Source: Motilibacter peucedani (GTDB taxonomy: Bacteria > Actinomycetota > Actinomycetes > Motilibacterales > Motilibacteraceae). From it: a DNA stretch of 64,000 bases. Positions 16,969 to 26,200 of the stretch are shown in pieces. The notes beneath the pieces are model-generated. The model searched no databases and was not told the origin of the DNA. It saw nothing but the letters and a program-made list of their open reading frames with translations. A program made the translations under genes and the position numbers. Numbering within the stretch: the stretch's first letter is position 1; each line of letters begins with the position of its first letter. Where the stretch lies: contig NZ_RBWV01000011.1 in the NCBI RefSeq assembly GCF_003634695.1, positions 434,001-498,000 of the forward strand, read 5' to 3'.

Positions 16969-17793
16969 TCAGCCCTGGGCGAGCTCGGCGACGTCCTGCC
17001 ACTGGCGCCACGTCTCGAGCCGCGACGCGTAGTCCTTCTCCGCGATGCCGAGTGGGCTCGAGCCGAAGAAGCAGCGCAGCGGCGGGTTCTCCGCGTCGAC
17101 GATGCGCAGCACCGCCGCGGCACTGGCCTTGGGGTCGCCGGGCGTCGAGTTGCGCTGGCTGCGCTCCCGCTGGGCCTTCTCGTGGAACTCCGCGTAGTCC
17201 GGCAGCGGCTCGGACCGCTTCGCCGACGCGCCGGCCCAGTCGGTGGAGAAGCCGCCCGGCTCGATCAGGGTCACCTTGATGCCGAAGTCGGCCACCTCCT
17301 GCGCGAGCGCCTGGCTGATGCCCTCGAGCGCCCACTTCGACGCGTGGTAGATGCCGACCAGGGGGAACGCGGAGATCCCCCCGATCGAGGACACCTGCAG
17401 GATGTGGCCGCTGCGCTGCTCGCGCAGGAACGGCAGCGCGGCCTGCGTCACCCACAGCGCGCCGAACAGGTTGGTCTCGAGCTGGGCGCGGGCCTCGTCC
17501 TCCGTCAGCTCCTCGACCAGGCCGAAGTGCCCGTAGCCGGCGTTGTTGACGACGACGTCGAGCCGGCCGAAGTGCTCGTGCGCGCGCTGCACGGCGGCGA
17601 AGTCGGCTGCGCGGTCGGTGACGTCGAGCTGCAACGGCAGGAAGCGGTCGCCGTACGTCTCGGCGAGGTCGTCGAGCGTGCTCGTGTCGCGGGCGGTGGC
17701 GGCGACGGAGTCGCCGCGCTCGAGCGCGGCGATCGACCACTCGCGGCCGAAGCCGCGCGAGGCGCCGGTGATGAACCAGGTCTTCGATGTCAT
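16969..17793 (-). CDS. SDR-family oxidoreductase (classical, NADP-type)
   Basis: The 274-residue Rossmann enzyme has the glycine motif TGASRGFGREW, LDVTD, NNAGYGHFG and the catalytic Ser-Tyr-Lys in VSSIGG and YHASKWALEG. PGGFSTDW completes the cofactor site. The Arg after the second glycine (ASRGFG) and the ATARD pocket favour NADPH. It is divergent from a second SDR with 60 bp between them. Substrate unknown. Confidence 0.93.
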   Translation of the reverse strand: MTSKTWFITGASRGFGREWSIAALERGDSVAATARDTSTLDDLAETYGDRFLPLQLDVTDRAADFAAVQRAHEHFGRLDVVVNNAGYGHFGLVEELTEDEARAQLETNLFGALWVTQAALPFLREQRSGHILQVSSIGGISAFPLVGIYHASKWALEGISQALAQEVADFGIKVTLIEPGGFSTDWAGASAKRSEPLPDYAEFHEKAQRERSQRNSTPGDPKASAAAVLRIVDAENPPLRCFFGSSPLGIAEKDYASRLETWRQWQDVAELAQG

Positions 17794-17853
17794 GTCGGGT
17801 TCCTACCCAGGCTTGCGGGAACAACCTTCCTGTCTCCGACGATTGGTCCTGGC

Positions 17854-18624
17854 ATGACTGCGAACACCTACGCCTTCGACGGTTCGACCGTGCTGGTCAC
17901 CGGCGGCGGGTCGGGCATCGGCCGGGCCATCGCGCGCGCCTTCCTCGACAACGGCGCCAACGTCGCGGTGAGCGGCCGGCGCCGTGACCGGCTCGAGGAG
18001 ACGCTCGAGGGCCACCCCGCCGAGCGCGGGCTCGCGGTGGAGGCCGACGTCGCCGACGACGACTCGGCTGCGGCGATGGTCGCCGCCGTGGTCGAGCGCT
18101 TCGGGCGCCTCGACGTCGTCGTCAACAACGCCGCTGCCTACGTGAACTCGCCGTTCGACGAGCTGTCGCTCGACGCGTGGCAGGCGATCCGCAGCACCAA
18201 CATCGACGGCTTCGTGCACGTGGCCCGCCACGCGCTGCCCGAGCTGGAGCGCTCCGGTGGCAACCTGGTCGTCGTCGGCTCGGTCTCCGGGCTGCGCGGC
18301 GACTGGGGCCAGTCGGCCTACAACGCGACGAAGGCCGCCATCATGAACTTCGTCCAGTCGCTCGCTCTCGACTACGGCCCGCGCGGCGTGCGGCTCAACG
18401 CCGTGGCGCCGGCGCTGACGATCACGGAGATCACCCGGGCCGTGGAGGACGACCCGCAGGCGCTGGCCGCGGCCACCAACCGCATCGCGCTGGGCCGGCC
18501 AGCACGGCCGGAGGACATCGCACCTGCGGTCCTGTGGCTCGCGAGTCCGGACGCGGGCTACGTGACCGGCGCGTGGCTCGCCGTCGACGGCGGCACCTCG
18601 GCCAGCACCGGGCAGGCGCACTGA
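17854..18624 (+). CDS. SDR-family oxidoreductase
   Basis: The 256-residue protein is a classical short-chain dehydrogenase: TGGGSGIGRAIARAFL, EADVADD, VVNNAAAY, catalytic VGSVSG and YNATKAAIMNF, and a C-terminal YVTGAWLAVDGGTSAS, close to 3-oxoacyl-ACP reductase-like members. The ATG at 17854 was chosen by the fixed distance to the glycine motif. It is not in an obvious pathway context. Confidence 0.93.
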   Translation: MTANTYAFDGSTVLVTGGGSGIGRAIARAFLDNGANVAVSGRRRDRLEETLEGHPAERGLAVEADVADDDSAAAMVAAVVERFGRLDVVVNNAAAYVNSPFDELSLDAWQAIRSTNIDGFVHVARHALPELERSGGNLVVVGSVSGLRGDWGQSAYNATKAAIMNFVQSLALDYGPRGVRLNAVAPALTITEITRAVEDDPQALAAATNRIALGRPARPEDIAPAVLWLASPDAGYVTGAWLAVDGGTSASTGQAH

Positions 18625-18643
18625 CGCGTACGCGGTCGTCGCC

Positions 18644-19108
18644 TCACGCCCGCCGCTTCCCGAGCGCCGCAGCGAGCACCTCGTCGACCACGTCGGCGAG
18701 TGGCCGGTCGGTGCTCACCACGCGGTCGGCCACCCGGCGCAGCAGCGGCTCGACCTCGCGCAGGTCGAGGAGCACCCGCTCACGATCGGACTTGGACTTC
18801 CCGAAGTCGTTGCTGGTGCGCGACTTCAGCCGCTCGAGCAGCACGACCTCGGGGACGGTGAGGAGCACCTGGCGGTCCCAGGCGAACTGCGCCTGCTCGT
18901 CCGAGCAGCCGGCGAAGAACACCAGGCCGGCGTCGTGGCGGTCGAGCAGCGCGGTCACCGCAGACGTACGCCACCGCCACGTGCCGTCGCCCGCCGGCTC
19001 TGTGAAGCCGTCGTCGTCGGCGTCATAGGCCGCGAAGTCGCGCCGGCGCAGCTCGTGGACCACGGTGGACTTCCCCGTGCCCGACATGCCGGTGAGCAGG
19101 ACCCGCAT
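18644..19108 (-). CDS. P-loop NTPase (shikimate kinase-like AAA protein)
   Basis: The 154-residue protein begins MRVLLTGMSGTGKSTVV (Walker A at residues 7-14). YDADDDGF supplies the acceptor-side Asp typical of small kinases, and RTSNDFGKSKSDRERV forms a lid-like region rich in Lys/Arg. It resembles gluconate/shikimate-type kinases of uncertain substrate. It lies just beyond the katG terminator and ends near the convergent SDR. Confidence 0.8.
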   Translation of the reverse strand: MRVLLTGMSGTGKSTVVHELRRRDFAAYDADDDGFTEPAGDGTWRWRTSAVTALLDRHDAGLVFFAGCSDEQAQFAWDRQVLLTVPEVVLLERLKSRTSNDFGKSKSDRERVLLDLREVEPLLRRVADRVVSTDRPLADVVDEVLAAALGKRRA

Positions 19109-19125
19109 GAGCAGAGCCTACGACG

Positions 19126-19160
19126 ACGGCCCGCCCGCACCGGGGGTGCGAGCGGGCCGT
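19126..19160 (-). terminator. Terminator hairpin after katG
   Basis: ACGGCCCGC-c-CGCACC-ggg-GGTGCG-a-GCGGGCCGT forms 15 paired bases with one internal mismatch, 16 nt past the katG stop. Confidence 0.75.
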
Positions 19161-19176
19161 CAGCGGCGCTGAGCTG

Positions 19177-21414
19177 CTACTCCACGTCGTAGCGGTCGAG
19201 CATCATGACCTTGTCCCACGCGTCGACGAAGTCCTTGACGAACTTCTCCTTGGCGTCGTCGGAGGAGTAGACCTCCACGATGCCGCGCAGGATCGAGTTC
19301 GAGCCGAAGACCAGGTCGGCGGCGGTCGCCGTGCGGACGACGTTGCCGTCGGCGTCAAGACCCTCGTAGACGCCCTCGTCATCGGTGGACGTGCGCCACG
19401 AGACGCCGAGGTCGAGCAGGTTGCGGAAGAAGTCCTGCGACAGGACGCCCGGCGTCTGCGTGAAGACGCCGTGCTGCACGCCACCGGTGTTGGCGCCGAG
19501 CACGCGCAGGCCGCCGACCAGGACGGTCATCTCCTTGGCCGTCAGCTCGAGCATGTAGGCGCGGTCGACGAGCAGCGTCTCCGGCGAGAGCTTCGCACCA
19601 GGGGTGATCCAGTTGCGGAAGCCGTCGGCCCGCGGCTCGAGCCACTTGAAGGTGTCGACGTCGGTCTGCTCCTGCGAGGCGTCGGTGCGCCCCGGGGTGA
19701 ACGGCACCGTGATCTGGACGCCTGCGTCGGCGGCCGCCTTCTCGACGCCGGCGCAGCCGGCCAGCACGATGAGGTCGGCCAGCGAGATCGGCTTGGCGAA
19801 CGAGGACCGGATCTCGTCGAGCTTCGCGACCACCTCGGCGGTGCCGGCGTTGACGGCCCAGTCGCGCTGCGGCGCCAGGCGCAGGCGCGCGCCGTTGGCG
19901 CCACCGCGCTTGTCGGTGCCGCGGTAGGAGGCGGCCGAGGCCCACGCCGTGTTCACCAGCTGCGACACCGAGAGACCCGACTCGAGCACGAGGCGCTTGA
20001 GCTCCGCCACGTCGGCCTCGCCGACGAGCTCGTGGTCGACCGCCGGCACCGGGTCCTGCCAGAGCTGGACCTCCTGCGGCACCCACGGGCCGAGGTAGCG
20101 CGAGACCGGGCCCATGTCGCGGTGGAGCAGCTTGAACCACGCCTTGGCGTAGGCGGCGGCGAACTCGTCGGGGTTGTCACGGAAGCGCTCGGAGATCGCG
20201 CGGAACTCCGGGTCGGCGATGAGCGCGAGGTCGCTCGTGGCCATCATCGGGCGGTGCGTGACGCCCTCGCGGTGCGCGTCGGGCACGGTCGCCGAGGCCG
20301 GGTCGGTCGGCTGCCACTGCTTGGCGCCGGCGGGCGACTGCGTGAGCTCCCACTCCCAGGCGAACAGCGTGTCCCAGTAGGAGTTGTCCCACTTCGTGGG
20401 CGTGGGCGTCCACGCGCCCTCGAGCCCGGAGGTGATGGTGTCCTCGGCCTTGCCCTTGCCGAACTGGTTCTTCCAGCCGAGGCCGTTGCCGTGGACCGGG
20501 CAGCCCTCGGGCTCCGGCCCGACGAGCGAGGGGTCGCCGGCGCCGTGGGTCTTGCCGAAGGTGTGACCACCGGCGATGAGCGCGACCGTCTCCTCGCTGT
20601 TCATCGCCATCCGGCCGAACGTGACCTTGATGTCGTGCGCAGAGGCCAGCGGGTCCGGGATGCCCTTGGGGCCCTCGGGGTTGACGTAGATCAGGCCCAT
20701 GGTGACCGCGCCGAGAGGAGTCTCGTCGAGATCGAGCGGGTCCTCGCCGCTGTAGCGCTCGTCGCCGAGCCAGGTGTCCTCCGGACCCCAGAAGACCTCC
20801 TCGGGCTGCCACACGTCCTCGCGGCCGAAGGCGAAGCCGAAGGTCTGGAAGCCCATGTCCTCGTGGGCGACGTTGCCGGCGAGCACCAGCAGGTCGGCCC
20901 AGGACAGCGCCCGGCCGTACTTCTGCTTGACCGGCAGCAGCAGGCGGCGGGCCTTGTCGAGGCTGGCGTTGTCGGGCCAGCTGTTGAGCGGGGCGAAGCG
21001 CTGCTCACCAGCGCCCGCGCCGCCGCGGCCGTCGGCCTGGCGGTAGGTGCCCGCGGCGTGCCACGACATGCGGATGAACAGCGGGCCGTAGTGGCCGTAG
21101 TCGGCGGGCCACCAGTCCTGCGAGGTGTGCATGACCTCGACGAGGTCGGCCTTGACCGCCTCGAAGTCGAGCTGCTGCACAGCGGTCTTGTAGTCGAAGT
21201 CCTCGCCCAGCGGGTCGGACGAGCGCGCGGTCCGGTTGAGCACGCCGAGGTCGACCTGGTTGGGCCACCAGTCGCGGTTGCTCCGCGGCCGCTGGCTCAC
21301 GTGGGCGGTGGGCCCCGGGATCGCCGGGTTCTCGCTCTCGCTGGTGCTCGCGGTGGTGTCGGTGCCCTGCGGGCTGGCGCTGGTGTCGCGGGGCTTGGGG
21401 TCGATCTCGGTCAC
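19177..21414 (-). CDS. katG: Catalase-peroxidase
   Basis: The 745-residue haem enzyme has the distal-site [12 protein letters not shown] (Arg, Trp, His), the proximal-side [15 protein letters not shown] (haem His), and the parts of the Met-Tyr-Trp adduct: Trp in SWHAAG, Tyr in [10 protein letters not shown] and Met in RMAMNSEE. The duplicated C-terminal peroxidase-like domain is complete. It detoxifies hydrogen peroxide and would activate isoniazid-like compounds. The GTG at 21414 overlaps the furA stop by 4 bp, giving the standard furA-katG operon. A Ser/Thr-rich N terminus (residues 8-30) precedes the conserved region. Confidence 0.97.
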   Translation of the reverse strand: MTEIDPKPRDTSASPQGTDTTASTSESENPAIPGPTAHVSQRPRSNRDWWPNQVDLGVLNRTARSSDPLGEDFDYKTAVQQLDFEAVKADLVEVMHTSQDWWPADYGHYGPLFIRMSWHAAGTYRQADGRGGAGAGEQRFAPLNSWPDNASLDKARRLLLPVKQKYGRALSWADLLVLAGNVAHEDMGFQTFGFAFGREDVWQPEEVFWGPEDTWLGDERYSGEDPLDLDETPLGAVTMGLIYVNPEGPKGIPDPLASAHDIKVTFGRMAMNSEETVALIAGGHTFGKTHGAGDPSLVGPEPEGCPVHGNGLGWKNQFGKGKAEDTITSGLEGAWTPTPTKWDNSYWDTLFAWEWELTQSPAGAKQWQPTDPASATVPDAHREGVTHRPMMATSDLALIADPEFRAISERFRDNPDEFAAAYAKAWFKLLHRDMGPVSRYLGPWVPQEVQLWQDPVPAVDHELVGEADVAELKRLVLESGLSVSQLVNTAWASAASYRGTDKRGGANGARLRLAPQRDWAVNAGTAEVVAKLDEIRSSFAKPISLADLIVLAGCAGVEKAAADAGVQITVPFTPGRTDASQEQTDVDTFKWLEPRADGFRNWITPGAKLSPETLLVDRAYMLELTAKEMTVLVGGLRVLGANTGGVQHGVFTQTPGVLSQDFFRNLLDLGVSWRTSTDDEGVYEGLDADGNVVRTATAADLVFGSNSILRGIVEVYSSDDAKEKFVKDFVDAWDKVMMLDRYDVE

Positions 21415-21911
21415 GGGTTGCCTCTCTGCTCGTACGCGTGGGCTGGGGGAGTCTGGCGGGCCGGCTCGGTCTGGTCTGCTGGTCCGGTCTGCGAGGTGGA
21501 GCACGCGGGGCAGCGGCCCCAGTAGGTCACCTCGGCCTCGTCGACCGAGAACCCGGCGTCGTCGACGGGATGGAGGCAGGGCGCCTCGCCCACCGAGCAG
21601 TCGACGTCGGTGATGGTGCCGCAGGAGCGGCACACGAGGTGGTGGTGGTTGTCGCCGACCCGCGCCTCGTAGCGTGCGACGGAGCCCGACGGCTGGATGC
21701 GGCGCAGCAGCCCGGCGTCGGTGAGCACGCGGAGCACGTCGTAGACCGCCTGGTGCGAGACGGCACCCAGGTCGCGTCGCGCCGCCTCGATCAACGTCTC
21801 CGTGTCGGCGTGCGGTCGCTCGTGGACGGCCTGGAGCACCGCGACGCGGGGGCGGGTCACGCGCAGCGCCGCCGAGCGCAGGAGGCCCTCGGCGTCGGCG
21901 GTGGTCGTCAC
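21411..21911 (-). CDS. furA: FurA-type peroxide/metal-responsive repressor
   Basis: The 166-residue Fur-family protein has the winged helix ([37 protein letters not shown]), the His-rich regulatory site ([13 protein letters not shown]), and two Cys pairs CRSCG and CPAC for structural zinc. The extended tail is rich in Thr/Pro/Gln. It precedes and overlaps katG, so redox-dependent repression of the pair is expected. A perfect palindrome at 21934 is the likely target. The GTG start has AAGG 8 nt upstream. Confidence 0.94.
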   Translation of the reverse strand: MTTTADAEGLLRSAALRVTRPRVAVLQAVHERPHADTETLIEAARRDLGAVSHQAVYDVLRVLTDAGLLRRIQPSGSVARYEARVGDNHHHLVCRSCGTITDVDCSVGEAPCLHPVDDAGFSVDEAEVTYWGRCPACSTSQTGPADQTEPARQTPPAHAYEQRGNP

Positions 21912-21933
21912 GGGACCGACCTTGCCCTACTTC

Positions 21934-21948
21934 CTTGAACAGTTCAAG
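21934..21948. promoter_or_regulatory. Palindrome upstream of furA (candidate FurA box)
   Basis: CTTGAAC-A-GTTCAAG is a perfect 7-bp inverted repeat 22 nt before the furA start, in an AT-richer stretch. Position and symmetry fit a FurA-binding site. Confidence 0.65.
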
Positions 21949-21978
21949 TCTGAGCACGCACTCTGTTGGTTCAAAATT

Positions 21979-21994
21979 ACGCTTGCACAAGCGT
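21979..21994. promoter_or_regulatory. Palindrome upstream of arsR-type gene
   Basis: ACGCTT-GCAC-AAGCGT is a perfect 6-bp inverted repeat 16 nt before the ArsR-family start, a likely autoregulatory operator. Confidence 0.55.
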
Positions 21995-22010
21995 GCGCTT
22001 GACTGGGTCC

Positions 22011-22355
22011 GTGACCGGCACCGTGCAGGACCAGACGCTCGACGCGCTGTTCACCGCCCTGAGCGACCCGACGAGGCGCGACATCGTCGCCCGCCTCAGT
22101 GCGGGCGAGGCGACGGTGACCGAGCTCGCGGAGCCCTACTCGATGAGCATGCAGGCGGTCTCCCAGCACATTCGTGTGCTCGAGAGGTGCGGTCTGGTCA
22201 GTCGTGGTCGGCACCGGCAGACCCGCCCGTGCCGGCTCGAGGCTGACGCTCTCGAGACCGCTGCCTCGTGGATCGAGGAGAGCCGGCGCACGTGGTCCGA
22301 GCGGATGGACCGCCTGGAGGGCCGCCTGGCCCAGTTGCAGGAGGGCGACGCGTGA
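22011..22355 (+). CDS. ArsR-family regulator
   Basis: The 114-residue winged helix reads [54 protein letters not shown], the group of ArsR proteins that lack the metal-binding CxC and are paired with AHSA1/SRPBCC genes. GTG 22011 is preferred because the longer frame reads through the operator palindrome. Its stop overlaps the SRPBCC gene by 4 bp. The partner is the likely ligand-binding or effector protein. Confidence 0.92.
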   Translation: MTGTVQDQTLDALFTALSDPTRRDIVARLSAGEATVTELAEPYSMSMQAVSQHIRVLERCGLVSRGRHRQTRPCRLEADALETAASWIEESRRTWSERMDRLEGRLAQLQEGDA

Positions 22356-22792
22356 GCGACGACGAACTGGTCTACCGCAGGGTCTTGCGGGCGCCTCGGG
22401 AGCTGGTGTGGCGGTGCCTCACCGACCCGGCCGAGCTGGCGCACTTCTGGGGCCCTCGTGGCATGGAGACCCCTCCCGACGGCATCGTCGTGGAGCTGCG
22501 CCCCGGCGGCCGGTTCGAGACGCTGCTGGTCGGCGCCCACGGGACGCACCGCATGGTGGCGACCTTCACCGACGTGCTCGCTCCAGAGCTCCTCGCGTGG
22601 CTCGAGCCGGGAAGCGGGCTCCACACCACCAGCACGCTCCACGACCTCGGCGACGGCAGCACCGAGCTGGTCATCCACCAGCGCCACGTGCCCGAGGCGA
22701 TGCGGGCGCCGGAGGCCCGCGCCGGCTTCGCGACCTCGCTCGACAAGCTCGAGGAGCACCTCACCCGCCTCGTCCGAGAGGAAGCTCCGTGA
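22352..22792 (+). CDS. SRPBCC/AHSA1-domain protein
   Basis: The 146-residue protein shows the helix-grip signature: VYRRVLRAPRELVWRCLTDPAELAHFWGPRG, ELRPGGRFETLLVG, FTDVLAPELLAW, GWxxxL-like C-terminal helix (SLDKLEEHLTRLV). These proteins bind hydrophobic ligands. GTG 22352 overlaps the ArsR stop (GTGA), and its own stop overlaps the next gene, so the three genes form a coupled operon. Confidence 0.92.
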   Translation: MSDDELVYRRVLRAPRELVWRCLTDPAELAHFWGPRGMETPPDGIVVELRPGGRFETLLVGAHGTHRMVATFTDVLAPELLAWLEPGSGLHTTSTLHDLGDGSTELVIHQRHVPEAMRAPEARAGFATSLDKLEEHLTRLVREEAP

Positions 22793-23391
22793 CCGACCAC
22801 CACGCGCTCGTCGCCGCCACCTGCGACGGGCTCGCCGACGCTCTCGAGCGCTCCGTCGACCGGTGGGACGAGCCGTCGCTGTGCGAGGGCTGGCCGGTCC
22901 GGGCCGTGGTCGCGCACATGACCATGGCCGTGCGGCTGACCCCGGAGCGTTTCGGCGCCGAGATGGCCGCCGCCGGCGGGGACTTCCACCGGCTCTCCGA
23001 CACCGTCGCCCTCCGCGACGCGGGCCTGCCGAGGGAGGACCTCCTCGGACAGCTGCGCTCCACCGAGCTGCACGCCTGGGAGCCACCGGGCGGCGGAGCG
23101 GCCGGGGCACTGACCCACGCCGTCGTGCACTCGCTCGACGCGACGGTCCCGCTGGGCCTGCCCGCAGCCGCGCCTCCCGACGCGGTCGTCGCCGTGCTCG
23201 ACCTGCTCACCGGCGCGGGCGGCGCGATGTTCGGGGTCGAGCTCGGCGGCCTGCGGCTCGAGGCGACCGACACGGCGTGGGGCTGGGGTGCCGGCGAGGT
23301 CGTGAGTGCCGACAGCGGCTCGCTCGTGTCGCTGCTGGCGGCCCGTACGCTGCCCGGCGGCCGTGCGCTGGCGCGGACCGCGACGGGCTGA
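22789..23391 (+). CDS. Maleylpyruvate isomerase-like (DinB-fold) protein
   Basis: The 200-residue protein belongs to the same broad family as the gene at 203. The N-terminal helix contains WDEPSLCEGWPVRAVVAHMTMAVRL with the family His, and HAVVHSLDATVPLG provides a second His-x3-Asp. It is the third gene of the ArsR operon with a 4-bp overlap. Mycothiol is the cofactor known for characterised relatives. The reaction here is not predictable. Confidence 0.85.
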   Translation: MTDHHALVAATCDGLADALERSVDRWDEPSLCEGWPVRAVVAHMTMAVRLTPERFGAEMAAAGGDFHRLSDTVALRDAGLPREDLLGQLRSTELHAWEPPGGGAAGALTHAVVHSLDATVPLGLPAAAPPDAVVAVLDLLTGAGGAMFGVELGGLRLEATDTAWGWGAGEVVSADSGSLVSLLAARTLPGGRALARTATG

Positions 23392-23409
23392 CGCACGCGA
23401 GGCGGCGCC

Positions 23410-24396
23410 TCAGGTCGAGGCCCGCACGACCAGGTGGACGATCTCGCCCTCGACGTCGCTGACGGCGGGCTCGTCGCCGATGGCCTGGCGCACGTCGTGC
23501 ACGATCTGCCGTGCCACTCCCTCGCCGTCGACCACCACGGTGGTCAGTGGTGGCATGGCGAGTGGTGCGAGAGGTATGTCATCGACCCCGACGACCGCCA
23601 ACTCCTCCGGCACCCGCACCCCCAGCGAGTGCACCCCCGCCAGCACGGCGAACGCCACGTCGTCGTTGTAGGCACAGACGGCGGTGCATGCCTCGTGGGT
23701 CCACTCCTCGACCGCGAGGCGTGCGCCTTCGACGTCGAGCGGCACCTCCCGCACCAGCGGAGCCGGGAGGCCGAGGGCGCGGCAGGCGCTGCGTACGCCC
23801 TCGAGCCGCGGCACCGCGAACGCCGAGAGCACGTCGGCGTGGGTCGGCACCGCGTAGCCGAGCCGGCGGTGGCCGCGGTCGGCGAGGTGCTCGACCTGGC
23901 GCCGGCCGACCCGCTGCTGCAGCACGTCGTGGCTGCCCTCGTCACCGGGCCCGGCCTTCGGGACGACGACGACGGGCACCCTGGAGTGCCGCAGCGCGTC
24001 GCCGTCGGGGCCGTCGGGTGGGCGGATCGCGATGACCGCCGCCAGGCTCACCGAGCGCAGCAGCGCGGCGAGGTCGTGGCGGCCGCGCTCGGGCACGAGG
24101 TAGGTCGTCAGGCTGAGCCCGTGCTCGCCGAGCCCCACGGCGATGTCGTCGATCAGGCGGGCCAGCGCGGCACCGACCGGCAGCGGCGGCACGTAGAGCA
24201 GGACGAGGTCGCTGCGGCCGGCTCGCAGGGAGCGGGCCGCGCCGTGCGGCGCGTAGCCGAGGCGCTCGGCCGCGTCGAGGACGCGTCGGCGGGTCTGGGC
24301 CGAGACCGGCTTGCTGTCGTTGATCACGAAGCTGACCGTCGCCCGCGAGACGCCGCTCTCGCGGGCGACGTCGGCGCTGGTCGGTCGGCGCTCCAC
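23410..24396 (-). CDS. LacI-family regulator
   Basis: The 328-residue regulator has the HTH in SADVARESGVSRATVSFVINDSKPVSAQTRRR and a sensor domain with DLVLLYVPP, VVVPKAGPG, YNDDVAFAVLAG and VVGVDDIPLAPLAMPPLTTV. The GTG at 24396 follows GGGAG. It is divergent from the secreted carboxylesterase and shares 142 bp with it, which contains a LacI-type palindrome with the central CG. Control of the esterase is therefore likely. The inducer is unknown. Confidence 0.93.
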   Translation of the reverse strand: MERRPTSADVARESGVSRATVSFVINDSKPVSAQTRRRVLDAAERLGYAPHGAARSLRAGRSDLVLLYVPPLPVGAALARLIDDIAVGLGEHGLSLTTYLVPERGRHDLAALLRSVSLAAVIAIRPPDGPDGDALRHSRVPVVVVPKAGPGDEGSHDVLQQRVGRRQVEHLADRGHRRLGYAVPTHADVLSAFAVPRLEGVRSACRALGLPAPLVREVPLDVEGARLAVEEWTHEACTAVCAYNDDVAFAVLAGVHSLGVRVPEELAVVGVDDIPLAPLAMPPLTTVVVDGEGVARQIVHDVRQAIGDEPAVSDVEGEIVHLVVRAST

Positions 24397-24428
24397 GGCT
24401 CCCGCACCCCCTTCCTGCGACGACCCCC

Positions 24429-24485
24429 TTGACCGCGCGGGGAGGGGAAGTCTAGCGTCGCCCCGCTGACGGGTTACTCGTGTAA
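24429..24485 (+). promoter_or_regulatory. Carboxylesterase promoter and LacI-type operator
   Basis: TTGACC (24429-24434) and TCTAGC (24451-24456) form a -35/-10 pair with 16-nt spacing. Eighteen nt downstream, TTAC-TCGT-GTAA (24474-24485) has matching outer halves and a central CG, as in LacI operators, placed where repressor would block elongation. Confidence 0.65.
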
Positions 24486-24538
24486 TCCATCGCAAACCGC
24501 CCGTCCCACCTGCCCGCATCACCGCAAGGGAGCAGCAC

Positions 24539-26149
24539 ATGCAGCAGAGTGCAGACCGAGACCACGGCAGCGGGAGGGCGGGTGGCGGCCACCGCGTACG
24601 ACTGCGCGCCGCCCTCCTCGCCCTCCCCGTCGCGCTCGTCGGCCTCGTCCCCGCCACCGCAGCGCATGCGGCGCAAGGCGGCGTCGTGCAGACCGACAAG
24701 GGAGCCGTCCGCGGCACGACCGCCGACGGCGTCGAGAGCTTCCGCGGCATCCCCTACGCCGCAGCGCCCAACGGCGCGCGGCGCTGGAAGGCCCCGCAGC
24801 CGGCTGCCGCGTGGAGCGGCGTGCGCGACGCCAGCAGCTTCGGCAACGTGTGCCCGGTGCTGCCCAGCACCAACGGCCCGCGCTCGGAGACCGAGGACTG
24901 CCTCTTCATCAACGTGCAGCGCCCAGCGGGCACCAAGGCCGGCGACAACCTGCCCGTGCACGTCTTCATCCACGGCGGCGGGCTCACCAACGGCAGCTCG
25001 AACCAGAACGACGAGGCCAAGCTCGTCGCCGACACCGGCGTCATCGGCGTGTCGATGAACTACCGGCTCGGTGTCTTCGGCTTCCTCGCCACCTCGCAGC
25101 TCACCGCCGAGGGCGGGCAGTCGGGCAACTACGGCTTCCTCGACCAGCAGGCGGCGCTGCGCTGGGTGCAGCGCAACATCCGCGCGTTCGGCGGCAAGCC
25201 CTACGAGGTCACCATCGACGGGGAGTCGGCCGGCGCGTACTCCGTCTGCGGGCACATGATCTCGCCGGAGTCCCGCGGGCTGTTCAACCAGGCGATGATG
25301 CAGAGCACCTACTGCCCGAGCCGCACCGAGGCGCAGGCCGAGTCGGCCAGTGCCTCGTTCGTCAGCGCGGTCGGCTGCTCGTCGGCGGCGGACCCGCTCG
25401 CCTGCCTGCGGGCCGCGTCGCCCGCGAAGCTCCTCGACGCGAGCGGCGGCTTCGGCTCGACGTTCGTCCACGGCACCAGCACCTTCCCCGAGCCGACGCA
25501 GACGGCGCTGGCCGCCGGCCGGTTCGCGCACGTACCGGTCCTCACCGGCGTCAACCGCGACGAGGGCCGCACCTTCGTCGCCGGCGCCACGGGCACGAAG
25601 GCCGACTACCTCACCTACCTCAGCCGCAGCTACGGCGCACGGGCCGACGACGTCTACGCGCACTACCCGTGGCCGGCGCAGTCCGACCAGTTCACCTACG
25701 CGTACCTGCTGGGCGCACTGCTCACCGACAACGGCTTCATCGGCGGCTGCGTGCAGAGCGACTTCGTCCACACGCTGGCGAAGTACACCCGCACCTACGC
25801 CTACGAGTTCGACAACCGGACCGGCCCTGGCCTCCAGCAGTTCCCGGGCTACGTCTGGGGCGCCGGTCACGCGGCCGAGCTGGCCTACATCTGGCCGAGC
25901 TTCAACAACGGCACGCCCATCGCGCCGCTGTTCAACGCCGGTGAGCGCCAGCTGGCGAACGAGATGACGAAGTACTGGGGCGCGTTCGCGACCAACGGCC
26001 GCCCGCGCGTGGCCGGCCAGACCAGCTGGCCGCGCTTCGACAAGCACGGCTCGACGATCTCGCTGCGGCCCGGTGGGCAGAGCGTGGTCATCGACCAGGC
26101 GCAGTTCGACGCCGAGCACCAGTGCGGGTTCTGGAGCACTTTCTCCTAG
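24539..26149 (+). CDS. Secreted type-B carboxylesterase
   Basis: The 536-residue alpha/beta-hydrolase has a Sec signal peptide (LRAALLALPVALVGLVPATAAHA, cleavage near residue 44), then TDKGAVRG, EDCLFINV, the oxyanion HGGG and the nucleophile elbow GESAGAYS. The acidic residue is in NRDEGRT and the His in GAGHAAEL. AAGGGAG precedes the ATG. Cys pairs (NVC/EDC) match secreted members. It should cleave carboxylic esters outside the cell; paired with LacI control, a plant- or lignin-derived ester is plausible but unproven. Confidence 0.95.
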   Translation: MQQSADRDHGSGRAGGGHRVRLRAALLALPVALVGLVPATAAHAAQGGVVQTDKGAVRGTTADGVESFRGIPYAAAPNGARRWKAPQPAAAWSGVRDASSFGNVCPVLPSTNGPRSETEDCLFINVQRPAGTKAGDNLPVHVFIHGGGLTNGSSNQNDEAKLVADTGVIGVSMNYRLGVFGFLATSQLTAEGGQSGNYGFLDQQAALRWVQRNIRAFGGKPYEVTIDGESAGAYSVCGHMISPESRGLFNQAMMQSTYCPSRTEAQAESASASFVSAVGCSSAADPLACLRAASPAKLLDASGGFGSTFVHGTSTFPEPTQTALAAGRFAHVPVLTGVNRDEGRTFVAGATGTKADYLTYLSRSYGARADDVYAHYPWPAQSDQFTYAYLLGALLTDNGFIGGCVQSDFVHTLAKYTRTYAYEFDNRTGPGLQQFPGYVWGAGHAAELAYIWPSFNNGTPIAPLFNAGERQLANEMTKYWGAFATNGRPRVAGQTSWPRFDKHGSTISLRPGGQSVVIDQAQFDAEHQCGFWSTFS

Positions 26150-26167
26150 TACGCACCGGCTCGTCCC

Positions 26168-26200
26168 GAGGGCGCCCGGCCACGTCGGCCGGGCGCCCTC
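26168..26200 (+). terminator. Terminator hairpin after the esterase
   Basis: GAGGGCGCCCGGCC-ACGTC-GGCCGGGCGCCCTC is a perfect 14-bp stem with a 5-nt loop 18 nt after the stop codon. Confidence 0.8.
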
